From: Tetraselmis striata
Taxonomy: Eukaryota > Chlorophyta > Chlorodendrophyceae > Chlorodendrales > Chlorodendraceae
Length of the DNA stretch: 64,000 nucleotides
Direction: 5' to 3'
Assembly (NCBI GenBank): GCA_006384855.1
Contig: VCJN01002501.1
Coordinates: forward strand, 1 to 64,000
This document shows, piece after piece, positions 14,063 through 25,472 of the stretch; within the stretch, counting starts at the first letter, position 1; each line of letters opens with the position of its first letter. The notes under the pieces were generated by a model. That model did no database searches, was not told the origin of the DNA, and saw only the letters and a list, made by a program, of their open reading frames with translations. A program made the translations under genes and the position numbers.

Positions 14063-15331
14063 TGATGGAGAGTAGGTGGATAGGGCTATGGGAACCGTTT
14101 GGCAAGGATTCCATAGCTGATGGCATGGCATCGGGGTTTGTGCCCGGGCGCCACTTGATGTTCACTCTGGATGGATGGGAAAGGAGGTGTGCGCAGTGCC
14201 GCAGATCCGACCCGCTGGTCTTGTCTGAAGCACAGCCGCTGCATTTTGCTGCCAGATCCGTGCCCAGGCAGTGGAGTTCTGGAGCCGAGAGGCTGCTGCA
14301 CTGGACCTGTGTGCCCACCTGTGCGCCCTCCTCCATGATCATCACCTGGACAGGCAGTCAGGGCAGGCCACGGCGCAGCGCTTCGCGGAGCCCGTAGAGA
14401 CCTCCTGGCTAGCCGCGTCGTCAGTGCTCTTGCTCAAGATGGCGGAAGAGCACGACCGGTTCGAGGTGCTGCCATACTGCTGCCACTCTGCCAACAGCGA
14501 AGCACCTGCATCTACACGCCAACAGAGGCCCCCGCACTCTCCGCAACTAAGCCGCCCGATGTTGACAACCTCACAACAGTGTCGCGCAAAATCCTGCCAT
14601 TTGTCGACTTACACGTTTTGCATTTGAAATCGCGACGCTTCCCTCCGTTTTGCGCTTTTGCCCAGCGCTCTGAATCTGTTCTCGTACATTGCTCAGACAA
14701 GCCTGTTCGACCACCCGCTGGACGAGTGCACCTTTCATGACCAATACCTGGACACAGAGCAGGCACCAAGCATGTCGATGAGTCGGTCGCTCTTCTCGGA
14801 GCTCAGCTCGCAGGTGTCCCCCCCCCCCCCCCCCCCCTCCCCCAAAAAAGCCCCAGCTCAACACCAACCTCACAGGCAGTACAGGAGGAAGGTGAGCTCC
14901 GGTCGTCGTTGTCCAGGGCGGCATGCCATGACGCCTTGGGGGCATTGCAGGATCAGACGAAAAACGAGCTGAGGGGCGCGCCCGGTTTGTGCACTGTTTG
15001 CGCAGTCACAAGCATCGGCGGATGTGCAGCTGGCGGCGGGCCATGTGAGGGCCACGCAGGAGGCAACGGTCGGCGCGACACTCAGCATGAGCCTGCCCGT
15101 GTCAAGCATGCGCTGGCTGGCCCAGGACAAGCGCGCGGGCGCAGGTGACCCGTGCCTCCTGGAATTCAGTACTCCCGGGCAGAGAGGCCTTGATTGCACC
15201 CTGTATGCTGCCTGACGACACCGGACTAATGCTTAGACTGCCCCGTTCTGCACACATCTGTAGATACTGTAAATCTAGACTTGCAGTGGTTTGGGTTTGA
15301 ACGGATCTGTAAGCATTCTGAAGAGGGAGGT

Positions 15332-15365
<34 letters not shown>

Positions 15366-18300
15366 GACAATGGCATGGTTTCTTGTGACGTGCAGCTGAT
15401 GAGGGCCATGCAGGCAACTCGGCGCTGGGCGCCCAGCGCGGCGGAACCGAGGCCGCGCTGCCAGGCCAAACCGGGCTACTTCGAGGCCGCAAGGCGCGCA
15501 ACCAGGCGGAGGCACGCACCCGGCAGCGCAGGCTGCACGCGGTGCAGCTGACACGCAAGTACCGCAGAGGTGGGGCACTCACAGCTCCCTTTTCCCGCCC
15601 TCTCCACTCTTGCTTTTGTTAATTGCCGTCATGCTGCAATGCACAGAAGTATACATACACCACGGCGCATTTACATCGGCCCATGTTAAATTGGCTGCCA
15701 CGCAGTCTTGGCCACTTGAGCAGCGTTGAGCATGGGAGTCTTACATACCGCTTCAGATCGATCGGGCCGGAAGTGCTGCGTTGTTCAACTATGAGGGAGG
15801 GGCGCAGGGTTGGTAGGGGAGTGCAGTCTCTAACAAACAGCCTGCCCTGGACATACGCCGGCGCAGGGGAGCTGCCCGACATTGAAGCGGTGAGTGCCGC
15901 ATCCTTCCTGCGGCCATTGGCAATCCTGGCGGCCCGTGATGCGCAGGTGGCGTCCCTCTGCCTCTCCACCATAGCCGAGGCAGCGCTATCGCGCTCAGCT
16001 GCGGCGGCAGGTGCGTCCCTATTGGGACTCCGGCCTCGTCCCTTGAGCCCAGACACTCTCAAAACCACAAGCACTGGTCCTGCCACCCACCCTGGCCTCT
16101 TACGTGTTGGAGCGGCTGCCCACAGATGGAACAGCCACGGAGCTGCACAGGGCAGTCGCCAGCACCTTTGCGAGAAAGATCCAACATCCGCCCATGGTGG
16201 CCTGCCTGCAGGTCTGGGCGGGCTCTCAATCTCCCCCCCCCCACCCCCCCGGCAACGCTCAATATCCCTGCCCGCTTCAACCACCGCCAAGCGGGGCACA
16301 CACAGCCGCCCTTGCGCCACGCGCTGACAAACCGGCTCGCGGACTGACTGCGGCCTCGGGTCGATCGCAGAAGCTGGCATCTGATGCGCGTTGGGGCATC
16401 GACGTGTCCGTGGAGCACGCCGCAGATGCAGCTTTCTCCTCATCGAACTTTTCCCTGGGTGCTTTCCACCTCGAGGCGCTGCTGGTCCGCCGCGCCGCGC
16501 TGGGTGCAGCACAGGCGCAGCGGCCCCGCAAGCGGCAGCGGTCGGAGGCGAGCGGCAACGGCGAGGCGGCAGGCCACCTGGGCCTTGTTGTGCCACCGCA
16601 GTGGGCGGATGCGGGCGAGCAGCCCCTGGAGGCCTGGCGCAGGCTAGCAGAGCTGTACAGCCTGCTGGGGCAGGCGCAGCTGGAGCATCTGGTGCTGCTG
16701 GGCCGGATGGCTGTGTGCCCAGCGCTCCTGCGGGTGCTCACCGCCGCCTCCGATGGTGCCCTCCCCCCCCTCCTCCATCGCCGCCATGCTCTGCTCAGAT
16801 TATTCTTGACCTAGAAGTACATATCGCAGGCTCTGTATTTCAGCTTTTAACTGAGCTGTCGCCTGCCAAGTGATACATAAAACGTCTGATGGCCGTTCTG
16901 TCGACGTCACCTTGCTCAAAGATGTCCAGCCACATTCGTGTTCTCGCACAGTATTCCCAAACGAATCCGTGTCTGTAACAGTTTTTTGATGTTTGCATGT
17001 ATACGGATACTACATCAGTATTGTTATGATCATTCGATGTAACGTGCCCACGCTGGTGTACCCCGGGCACACGGGCACTACGCAACGACGGATGCACATA
17101 GTGTGGGTAAGCATGGGTATAGTCAGTGGGAAACAGCGGTGATGATCCCATATAAACACGGAGTCCTCTGTTACAAGTAGAGTCATATAAAATGTAGATG
17201 CCTTAAGTACACCTGTATAGTGTTGACCCTCCCGGCATCTCCCCCACCCCCAGGCAAGCTGGCGTGGAGCCTCCGGGAGCTGGATGAGAAGCTCATTGAT
17301 GCGCTGCAGGAGGAGGCCCCCAACTACGAGCTGTTTGGGGAGAAAGGCGTGGTGAGGCCCTCTTACCTTTCTAGACACTGACACAGCTGGTGGCAGGGCG
17401 TGGGTCTCACGCTGCTGCTGCTGCTGCTCTTCTCTTTGCGAGCCAGTTGTGCGAGGAGGAGCGGGACGGCTGCCTTGGTATTAGCTATGAGGAGCGCGGC
17501 AAGTGCCTTCTGGCGCTTGGCAAGTGGCAGCACCTGGCGCAGGAGGCGCGCCTAGCAGCGGAGGACGAGGATGGGCAGCTGCAGGTCGTGCGCTGCGCCA
17601 TGGCACCGCGGCCGCAGGCACCACTCCCACTGCCTCCTGCCTTCTCATGCTGCTGGCTGCTAACATCCACTTCTTTCTCGTTTGCCCCGGCCCGCAGCTG
17701 GCGAGGCTGCTGGGGCTGGGCAGTGGTGCGGCGGAGCTGCGGCAGGAGCTTGTGCCGTGGCTGCGTGGGTCGCTTTTCCAGCTGAGGCTGTCGCCCTCTG
17801 GTGGCCTGGACCCCGCCAGCGACAGCACGCTACTCCAATGTCGCCGGCTGTATGAGGGTGGGGCCGCCCCGTGCCCACTGCTTCCTTCCGCCACCCTCCC
17901 GCGCTGCGGGCCAGCCACTGCCTGTTGACGTTGCCGCCAGATGGAGGGGGCTTCAGGAGGATTGTTCGCTGGAGCTGAGTGTGTCCTGCGCGCGGCGGCC
18001 TGGCAGATGCCAAGGCGCTTCCTGGAGGGGAGGCGGCCCTGCTGGGCGAGGCTGCCAAGGAAACCGCGCTCGCGCTGACAAGCGGCACACGGGAGCGGCA
18101 AGCTGCAGACGTCGCAGAATACTGCATCGCCGCCGGCCACCGCATCCTCTCTCGCCAGTGGACCCAGGTCACGCCCGCTGCCCTGCTTGGCCCGCTACTG
18201 TGTGGGGAGGCGTAGCGGCTGAACCGCCGGTGCGGCGGGAAGCTGATAGCGGCACGCAGTGCTGAGGGCGTGCCTCGTCATGCCACCCGCAGGCCGGCGC

Positions 18301-21300
18301 CTCCAACACCGACCGCCGGCACCGGCTGCTGCTGGACCTGCAGGCGTACGCAGAGATGCAGGAGGCTTTGCAGCTTCTCAAGGACGGAGCAGGCACCGAC
18401 GGTGGGCGCTGCACTACTTAACCAACTGCCCATCTGCTGTGCCGTCTCACGGCATCGTTTGCACCCCGCTCCTTCTTGCCCCGCAGCGCCCCATCTCCAC
18501 AGCTGTCCACAATCAGCGCTCCAGTATGTTGTGCCATATTCGCCATTGACATGCTGCTGCTCCTGCGTGGTGGACAGAGGCGGGCGTGGGCCGGAGCCTG
18601 GACGCGCTGGCCGACAAGTGGGCGCGGCGCCCCCCATCCACAATCCATGCCGACGCTGACAGCATGATGTTCACCATCCACGCGCGCTGCCTGCTGCTTA
18701 CGGCGCTTGGCAGTCTTGCGCCCAGCCAGGCTGAGCGCGCCAGGAGCGCTCAGGGCCGACTGCTGCTCCAGGTGAGGGCCGGCCGCCCTGCGATGGTGGC
18801 ACCGGCGTCCGCCATCCCGGCTGCTTGTCGGCAGAAGACATGCCACCTTAGAGCGCCCCTGCGGGTTGCCGTGCCAACAGGGTGTGGCCAAGCTGCGGAA
18901 GGGCGGCCATTTGGACAGCGCGCGCGAGTTGCTGAACCGCTGGTTCCCGAGCGCGCAAGGTACGGAGGGAGCTCTCCAGCAAACTGCCCGGGCGCACGTA
19001 TTACATGGCCGAGAGAGCACTGCTGTGACGGGAAGCTCGGCTGATGAAGACGGATCTCTGGGGAGCGCCCTGCAGGTGGCGCAGAGAGCCCGCTTGTGCT
19101 GTGGCAGCGCGCAAAGCTCTGCATGGCGCGCGCCGCACGGTGGGGACAGGACGACGACCTGGAGGAGCTGCGCGACTGCGTAGCGCACTTGGGAGCGGGC
19201 GGCGGCAGCTCCAGCCCGGTGCTGGTCTCCAAGCTGGCGGTGTTCCGACTCCAGGGGAGCGACTACATTGCACGCAGGGCTGGCCCGGGGAGCAAGGCAG
19301 AGTGGCAGGTATTTGTGGGGCTGAGCACCATGCGCCCTGTGGGCGGGAAGGTGGGGGGCGGGGCGTCCTTAGTGATCCGGGTATCTGGTTAGTCAACTGG
19401 CTGAGTGCCTTCAAGTTGCTGGCACTCATGGTGTCGCTTCATGGTGTTGTCATCGGGGCTAACACCGATGAATGGCCGCTAGGTGATGAAGGGCCAGAAG
19501 CTCTCAGAAAAGGATATCTCTGAACAGTCGTCAGCTTGCCCAGCGCGAGTGGCTGAGGGTGTTGCGTTACGGTGTTGGCGCAGGGCAAAGCCTGGAGCGC
19601 GTACCTGCAGGCCGCTGATGTGACGACCTCTGAGACGACTCAGATCGGCACCAGCGGCGCCGGCAGCGCGAGCCTGGCCTCCGCCTCCCTGAAGCTGGCG
19701 CTCTTCTGCAACAGCCTCCTGACCCGCGGGGGCGATGCGCCCTCCTCCGCCGAGGCGCATCCCAACGATCTGGCAGCCCGTGCGGTCCGGCACTTTTTCG
19801 CCGCCATGGCGCTGGGTGGCCCCAAGGGGCAGCGCGCCGCGCTGTACGTTCCGCGGCTGCTGGGGCTGTTGGACCGGCATGCCGACGATGCGGCGCCAGG
19901 TTGGTCCCCCAACTCGCCCAACCGCGGCCACATTGAGCGCAGTGCCGCTCACTGGTTGATGGGCCTGGACTTGCGTGCTGCAACAGGTGCGGGCGCAGGC
20001 GAGGGGCTGGTGCAGGCGTGGGCGGACGGCTGCGCCCGGGTGCCGCCCGCGGTGTTTCTGCCATGGATCCCACAATTGCTGTGCACCTTTGGGCGCTCCG
20101 GGCCGGGCATGGTGGATGCTCTGCAGGGCGCCTTGGAGCGTCTGGCAGCGGTGTTTCCGCAGCAGATGTGCTTCCCCTTCAACATGTCCCGCGCCCACTT
20201 TGGCCCCCAGGTGAGAGCAGTCACTGGCGGCTTCATCATACACCTCATAAACCCCCCTTGCGCGCCATCCTTCCCCGCGGTTCACACCTGTCCGCCCAAA
20301 TGCTGGTCGCCCGGTCCTCATGGTCCTCTGAGAGTCCGAGGATGGTAATGGTAACGAATGATGCTGTTTAGACTTTGTGCGCAGACTGATCTATGTCATT
20401 GTCCTCATCTGGCAGGCAACAGAGAAGTCTCAGCAGCTGCAGCACATGCTGCAGCTTCCCCAGATGGAGGAGTTCGCAGCAGCACTGAACGCCATGACGT
20501 ACCCTCTCATGGTAACTCTCTCCTCTCTCCCTCTCTCCCTCTCTGTCCTTTCGCTCAGCTGCTTGGGCGGTAGTATTGTCAACAGCATACATCCGCCTGA
20601 GCTCACAAAATGACTCCATGGTCTTGCTGCTGTATGTCTCAATCACATGCAGCGCTGGCAATGTCATTCGAGGGCAATCACGCGGGCCGCTGCGAAGGAC
20701 GACATGCAAGAGGCGCTCCGTGTGTGGAGTGAGGAAGCCTGGCCGGACTGCCTAGCCCCAAGGTATCTCCCCTCCCCTTCTACCTAGATGTACCGACATG
20801 GGCACGAACCATGTGGCTTCTCCTTGCCAAGTCACTGATCCCGGCGTGCCATATGCTCCCAGTGTGAGACAGAGTGGCGGCAGGTTGAACGCCGCATTTG
20901 CCAAAACGCACAAGAGCAAGGCGGACGCTGCCCAGAAGCTCTGGCAAGAGGCTGGGCGTGACCAGCAGAAGCAGGGCAAGCGATTCCTGGACGCGGTCAA
21001 GGCACTTGATAAGGCGCGGCCGCGATGGGCGACCAATCCACCACCCAGCACATGCATGACCCCTCACATCCTAACCGTAATCTCAGGCCGGATTCGCTGC
21101 ATAGCAACCTCTGCAAGCGCTGCTGAGTCGTCGCGGCGGTGGCCTCTCACCCCAGGCGATAACGGACAGTGCTGCTAAGGATCGACGAAGGCCGCCGTCT
21201 CGCCATGACCTGTCGGACTTTAGTCACTGGTTTACAAAGTACAGCCAGCTTGGGACGGGCGCCGCTGGGTCCAATGCGCCTCAGGAGCTGCTGGACATGC

Positions 21301-24019
21301 CCGGCGTGAGCGAGGAGGCCTGCCTCCGCTGGTGCTCGCAGTCCCCCGAGGCGGGGGTGAAGGTAGCGCCGCCGTGTTTGGACCCCCTCCCCCCTTGCGG
21401 CTTGTTCCTGCACAATGCTACCTCAATTCGGCGTCTGGGCTGACTGGTGCAGTGTTTATTGACTTGAGCAGCATTCCCCCGTCGCTGAACCGTTCTTTGC
21501 CGTCCAACAGGCCATAAGCTTCTCCAGCAGCACCACCGTGTTCGCCTCCAAGCAGAGGCCCAAGCGCATCAAGGTGTTCGGTGACAACTTCGCCACGTAT
21601 GAATACGTGGTGAAAGGTTTGGGACCCCCCCCCCCCCCCCCCCCCCCCTCCTCCCCGCTCTCCAGCACCGCCCTGAGTCGCCCCCCCCCCTTGTCCTGGC
21701 ACAAGGCATGTGTCCCAGCTGTGCCACTCCTCCGCTCAATCCGCGCGGCTGATGGGCTGGCAGGTGCTGAGGACATCCGCGTGGACCAGCGCGTGGCCAC
21801 GCTGTTCCGGGTGATGTCAGGTCTGCCGCCCTCTGCACTTTGTCCTGCTTGTTGCGGCCCGTGCTGCAGCGGAGGTCGCACGCTTGGCGCAGTGTACAGC
21901 AGCGGCCGCGGTCTTTATTGGCACGGCGGGCCCCTGCTGACTGGTTGCCGGTGTGCCTCTTCCCGTGTCCTTAGGCCTTTTGGCATCCGACTCAGCCGCA
22001 GTGGCGGAGCACCTGGCCGGCGCGTTGCGCAGCTTTGCCGTCATCCCTGTCACGCCCTCCGTGGGGCTGCTCGCTTTTGTTCCCAACACGCAGCCGCTGC
22101 TGGACAGCATGCAGGGCGGCGGCGGGCGGCTCACTCCGGAAGTGCTCGCGAGCGCAGGCAAGCAGTACGCCGAGGGCGTGACCAAGCTGGGCGCGCAGGG
22201 CGTCAAGTACGACAAAGTGTTTACGGTGCGAAGACTGTTGCGTTCCCTCTCGTTTCTCCACGTCATGGAGTCGATTGCCCAGGAGGTGACCTGCTGACTA
22301 CTGTGCAGGCAGGCAGCGGCGACGTGGCGGACTCCCTGGCTCAGGCGCAGAGCCTGGTGCCCTGGGATGCGCTCCGCGAGGTACTGCTGCGCGTGAGCGG
22401 GGGGCCCGACCGCTTCATTGCCACGAGGGCGGCCTTCACCAGCACGCTCGCCGCCATCAGCGCAGCAGGCTACATCGCGGGCATCGGGGACCGCCACCTG
22501 CAGAACTTTCTGCTAGACAAGCGGACAGGTGAGACGGCGACCGGGGGTACCCTGGTACGCATCACAGGGATGATACATAGGGGATGTGCCAACAGACGAC
22601 TGGAGCACTCGTACGATTTCGATATACAAGGATTTGTACCGGTAGTGTGGCGACTAACACAAGCACCGGGAGGTTGTCCATCGTCAGTGTGAATACCCGC
22701 ACCTGCAGAGAATTGGCACGACTGCGGTTATCGTTTCATCACACCATTACTCAATGCAGTAGATACAGATTTGAAATTTGAAGATGATTGCAACTTGTTC
22801 CTGGTCGGTTCTAAAAACCGGATAAGCTAGCTATCTCGCGGCCGGGCTGCATGTACCCGCATCAGGCCGGCTAGGCCCGAGCGTGCAGCCCTCTGAAGGC
22901 CAAGTCCCCCTCCCCCCCCCCTTCCCTACCCTTGCGACCATGACATCCTCGGTATATACAATATCATGCAACGACTGCTACGGATTTGTTTTGGAATACT
23001 GTGCGAGAACACGGATGTGTCTGCACACCTTGGCGCGAGCCGACGTTGACAGAACGGCCATCAGATGTTTCTATATCGTGTGTGGCAGGTGACAGCTCCA
23101 CTTGAAGCTGAAGCATAATAAATGCAGAGCCGGTGCTGTATACTTTGCGGTGTGAATGCTCGCACTGTTTGACAACCATTGACAACCTGTGCGGCTGGAT
23201 GGCACTGGTAGGGGAGATTGTGGCGATCGACTTTGGCTACTGCTTTGGCACGGCTGCCCAGGTGGGTGCGCCTGCTCGCCTCAGCAGCAAAGGTCATCGC
23301 CCGCAGCGTCTCTTCCTCCAGATGGCGCTGACATCCCGGTGCCACGCAGGTGCTGACGGTGCCGGAGCTGATGCCGTTCCGGATGTCGCGCGTGATGGTT
23401 GGTGCGCTGGCGCCCTTCGGCGTCGACGTGCTGCGCCGGCCGCTGGAGGTGGCGCTGGACACCTTCCGGAGCGCCCGGCCGGTGCTGGAGGCCATCCTGA
23501 CGGTCTTCATGACAGAGCCGCTGCAAGAGTGGCAGCGCGAGGCGGAAGTCCTGTTCGCCAGGGTGCGGCAAACTGCTAGCCCAGCTAGCCCACCCCCGGG
23601 CTGTGCCTCGCACCCCCAGGTGGTGCTGACATCCCCTGACTTCCCCGCTGCAGACCGCCAAGTCGTCCGGGGTTGCGCTCGGCGGCGACGCAGCGGCGGA
23701 GCACATCCGGCTCAAGGTGGAGCATGCGTCCTGGAAGCTGCAGGGGCGCCACCCGGGCGAGGTGCTGCTGGAGGAGCTGGCGCCCAAGCACCGGAAGGCG
23801 GCCTACTGGGGCGGCCTGCGTGCGGCGGTGGAGGGCAGCGCGCGGGGCAGCGGCGGCGGCGGAGGCAGCGAGGGCATCTCGCCGCGCGCCCGTGTGGCTC
23901 AAGAGCTCGGCGGCGGCGCGGCACTGCCCACCTCCGAGCTGGTGACCTGCTTGCTGGACCTCGCCACAGACCCTGTCGTTCTGGGCCGCACCTGGCAGGG
24001 CTGGCGGCCATGGCTGTGA
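1..24019 (+). CDS. PRKDC-like: DNA-dependent protein kinase catalytic subunit (DNA-PKcs), 3' part of gene
   Basis: A very large PI3K-like kinase of non-homologous end joining that, with Ku, senses DNA ends in the nucleus. The gene enters from the left edge: bases 3-113 are an open exon ending at a GT donor, so the start codon lies upstream. The C-terminal exons fix the identity. They are 21511-21616, 21764-21820, 21975-22225, 22309-22528, 23212-23261, 23350-23562 and 23654-24019, and their frames join cleanly. They encode N-lobe motif YVVKG/AEDIRVDQRV, catalytic loop GIGDRHLQNF, DFG-type motif AIDFGYCFG, then VPELMPFR, and end in LATDPVVLGRTWQGWRPWL. These match human DNA-PKcs (IGDRHLNNF, IDFGHAFG, VPELMPFR, ATDPNILGRTWEGWEPWM) far better than ATM, ATR or TOR. 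Upstream exons match the FAT region. There are dozens of short introns, many with poly-C runs. I see no sign of decay in the exons checked, but the full exon set of the first 19 kb was not resolved. Confidence 0.93.
341..645 (+). repeat. Three long poly-C tracts in DNA-PKcs introns (341-364, 536-558, 624-645)
   Basis: Runs of 24, 23 and 22 uninterrupted C. Further intronic sense-strand runs of 18-27 C lie at 2994-3014, 3257-3274, 3771-3797, 5819-5838, 6724-6748, 6778-6798, 7181-7202, 9349-9372, 10923-10941, 14818-14837 and 21625-21648. Any open reading frame across them encodes only poly-Pro, or poly-Gly on the other strand, and is not coding. Confidence 0.95.
10169..10348 (+). other. SQ/TQ cluster inside the DNA-PKcs gene
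   Basis: Within an exon whose donor is after 10408, about 60 codons hold nine S/T-Q dipeptides, the consensus sites of PIKK kinases. They occur in contexts GSQ, ASQ, ASQ, ATQ, ATQ, ATQ, GSQ, ASQ and GSQ. The segment is low in hydrophobic residues and probably disordered. It is followed by DDLSFVAHVQRIQESALKV, which resembles the human stretch that follows the ABCDE cluster (DSLLFAHKRSERLQRAPLK). Both content and position therefore fit the human autophosphorylation cluster around residues 2609-2647. Phosphorylation here is inferred. Confidence 0.8.
13668..13945 (+). repeat. (ATTGT)n pentanucleotide satellite in a DNA-PKcs intron
   Basis: About 280 bp of ATTGT units with point variants. A variant block containing TTTTACTGTTTTGTATTGAG recurs exactly 140 bp apart (13721 and 13861), so the array has grown by block duplication as well as by slippage. 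Confidence 0.95.
13943..14062 (+). repeat. (TG)n microsatellite with GAGTG interruptions
   Basis: A dinucleotide TG array directly abutting the ATTGT satellite, interrupted at intervals by GAGTGTG or GAATATG variants. Its final stretch is about 40 bp of pure TG. It is intronic. Confidence 0.95.
15332..15362 (+). repeat. Poly-G tract, 31 nt, in a DNA-PKcs intron
   Basis: The only long G run on the sense strand of this gene; all its other long homopolymers are C. It could form a quadruplex. Confidence 0.95.
16600..20210 (+). other. FAT-region exons of DNA-PKcs
   Basis: These exons align in order with the human FAT region. Near 16,630 WRRLAELYSLLGQ corresponds to WVELAKLYRSIGE. Near 17,490 EERGKCLLALGKWQHL corresponds to the helix around YNHLAEW. 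Near 18,340 LDLQAYAEMQEALQLL corresponds to LQSVQALTEIQEFISF. At 18,590-18,720 the segment beginning LDALADKWARR corresponds to LLNTWTNRYP, and near 18,890 KGGHLDSARELLNRW follows. Exons 19584-19899 and 19987-20210 give the end of FAT, with AVFPQQMCFPFNMS against NYPQAIVYPFIIS. The comparison is from memory of the human protein. Confidence 0.8.
16815..17045 (-). repeat. Dispersed intronic repeat, copy 1 (minus orientation)
   Basis: Read on the minus strand, this intronic segment aligns over roughly 200 bp with plus-strand 22940-23150. The shared core is GGAATACTGTGCGAGAACAC, followed by a similar stretch around GACAGAACGGCCATCAGA. Translated, both copies contain EYCARTRM and DVDRTAIR, so the ancestor may have been coding. 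Family not recognised; ends unclear. Confidence 0.75.
21511..23562 (+). other. PIKK kinase domain of DNA-PKcs (six exons)
   Basis: The N-lobe starts with FASKQRPKRIKVFGDN (human MASLRRPKRIIIRGHD) in exon 21511-21616. The following exon gives AEDIRVDQRVATLFRVM, and exon 21975-22225 gives SFAVIPVTPSVGLLAFVPNT. The catalytic loop Asp is at 22489-22491 and the metal-binding Asn at 22504-22506. The DFG-type Asp is at 23229-23231. All catalytic residues expected for a PIKK are present, so the enzyme looks active. The catalytic loop and the DFG exon are separated by a 683-nt intron (22529-23211) holding a dispersed repeat. Confidence 0.92.
22940..23150 (+). repeat. Dispersed intronic repeat, copy 2 (plus orientation)
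   Basis: Second copy of the repeat at 16815-17045, in opposite orientation. It lies in the 683-nt intron between the catalytic-loop exon and the DFG exon of DNA-PKcs. A 9-C run precedes it. Similarity to copy 1 fades upstream of about 22,940 and downstream of about 23,150. Confidence 0.75.
23933..24019 (+). other. FATC tail and stop codon of DNA-PKcs
   Basis: The last 28 residues are a FATC motif ending GRTWQGWRPWL, with the stop at 24017-24019. Human DNA-PKcs ends GRTWEGWEPWM, so the gene is complete at its 3' end. I found no TGTAA poly(A) signal in the several hundred bases that follow. Confidence 0.92.
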
Positions 24020-25410
24020 ATCAACCCGGCACTTCCGCCGCTGTCAGGCCCATCCCTTTCTGCAACATGACAGTGCACGTGGTCTCATCATCTGGAGGAT
24101 GCTCGGACCTGCAGCTCAAGACCGCCCCTCCCTCACACGCCCCCAAGGTTTACGTCCCCAACTAGAGCCATATTTTGTGCCAGTGCGTCGCGGTGTATCC
24201 GGCAAAATGCATCCAGGCAGCGGGGGGCGACGACCACCTTGGTGGCGGCCTCCGCGCATCAAAGACTCTGACAACGCGGGAAGCCAGCTTGCCGTTCCAA
24301 GACGATGGGGCGAGGCCTGTTGTGATTCACCATGCACGACATTGACCTCGCCATGTATATCAGACCACCACGTGTCAGGCAGCACGGCGAGATAGAGTCT
24401 GCATGGCTCACAATACGGGAGGAATCACGCTGCGACGCAGGCGCCACTGGCAGCAGCAGCTGCGTATCCAGAGCCAGGCACGCCCTCACATATATACATA
24501 TATAGATAGCAAGCACAGCAGTCACATACCAACAACCCAGCCTTCCACCCGCCGCCCCACTCTAGCTCTCTCTTAGTATTTACTTGTGGCTGCCGTCCGG
24601 CCAGAGCCATCTTGGCGCCCATCGCGTGGCTGCCAGGGCTTAGCCTTTTGCAACCACTGGCGGCCCATGTTTGCCCACACCATTACAGGTGTGTCCATCG
24701 GGACCGCCCAGCAGCCAGCGTAGGTGAAATGCCCCTTTGAGTGCAGGAAGAGCCTGCCAGGACTAGAGGTCGCAAATTAAGCATGGGCTTAGCGCTGGGG
24801 ACAGAGGTCAAGACCCTATTTGTCGCCGTTCACACAAGGCAAGCCCACAGAGAATTGTGGCACGCATGGAATGGGGCAGCAGTACTGCCGACCCTCGTCC
24901 TCAACGAAAGGCGGCTATCAACTGGAAGTACCGACGGTGCCCGCACAAGCTGTCTGCAAGTGCATTGGGGCAAGCTGCCCACCTGCAACACGCAGGCTGT
25001 TGCCACCGCGTACTGCGCAGTGGCGCACATCGACACGGGCCCGAGACCCGGCCGCCAGCAAGTATATACGCGGGTGCTCCTCTAACATCGCGCCAACAGT
25101 GAAAGGCGTGATGCGCACTGCCTGTTGCGCCCAGTGTTAGGCAGTCCAGGGTCGTCTGCTGCTCCGGATGATGAGTGATCACCAACGCTAAGTGTCGACT
25201 GTCTACGCTGGCTGCTGTTACAGGTATGCCCTTAGTCTAGCTGCACGTGATCTCGAGGCAACATGGCCTGGCCATGCTGCGGACACGATTATGAGCCCAT
25301 GGGGCCAATTTTCGAATACCTTCTGCGGCTACTGTCGACAATACCCTTACTTTTTATCATTAGTTACCCTTATTTTGCATCATTTTTGTCATTTGCATCG
25401 CTAGTCATTA
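24020..25410. other. Intergenic; no gene recognised
   Basis: Between the DNA-PKcs stop and an inverted-repeat arm. Short open frames occur on both strands (for example 24741-25085 plus), but none shows a recognisable domain or clean splice signals. The first few hundred bases are presumably 3' UTR. Confidence 0.6.
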
Positions 25411-25439
25411 GGCCTGGAAGATTTTATCCGTTGTCTTTG

Positions 25440-25472
<33 letters not shown>

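Noticed and set aside
13607-14131. Frames through the ATTGT and TG arrays
   Set aside because: They encode only simple repeats (YCIVL and THTH types) and are not genes.
15619-16596. 325-codon minus-strand frame inside DNA-PKcs
   Set aside because: It is antisense to GC-rich DNA-PKcs exons and introns and has Arg/Ala/Pro composition typical of a shadow frame, with no domain.
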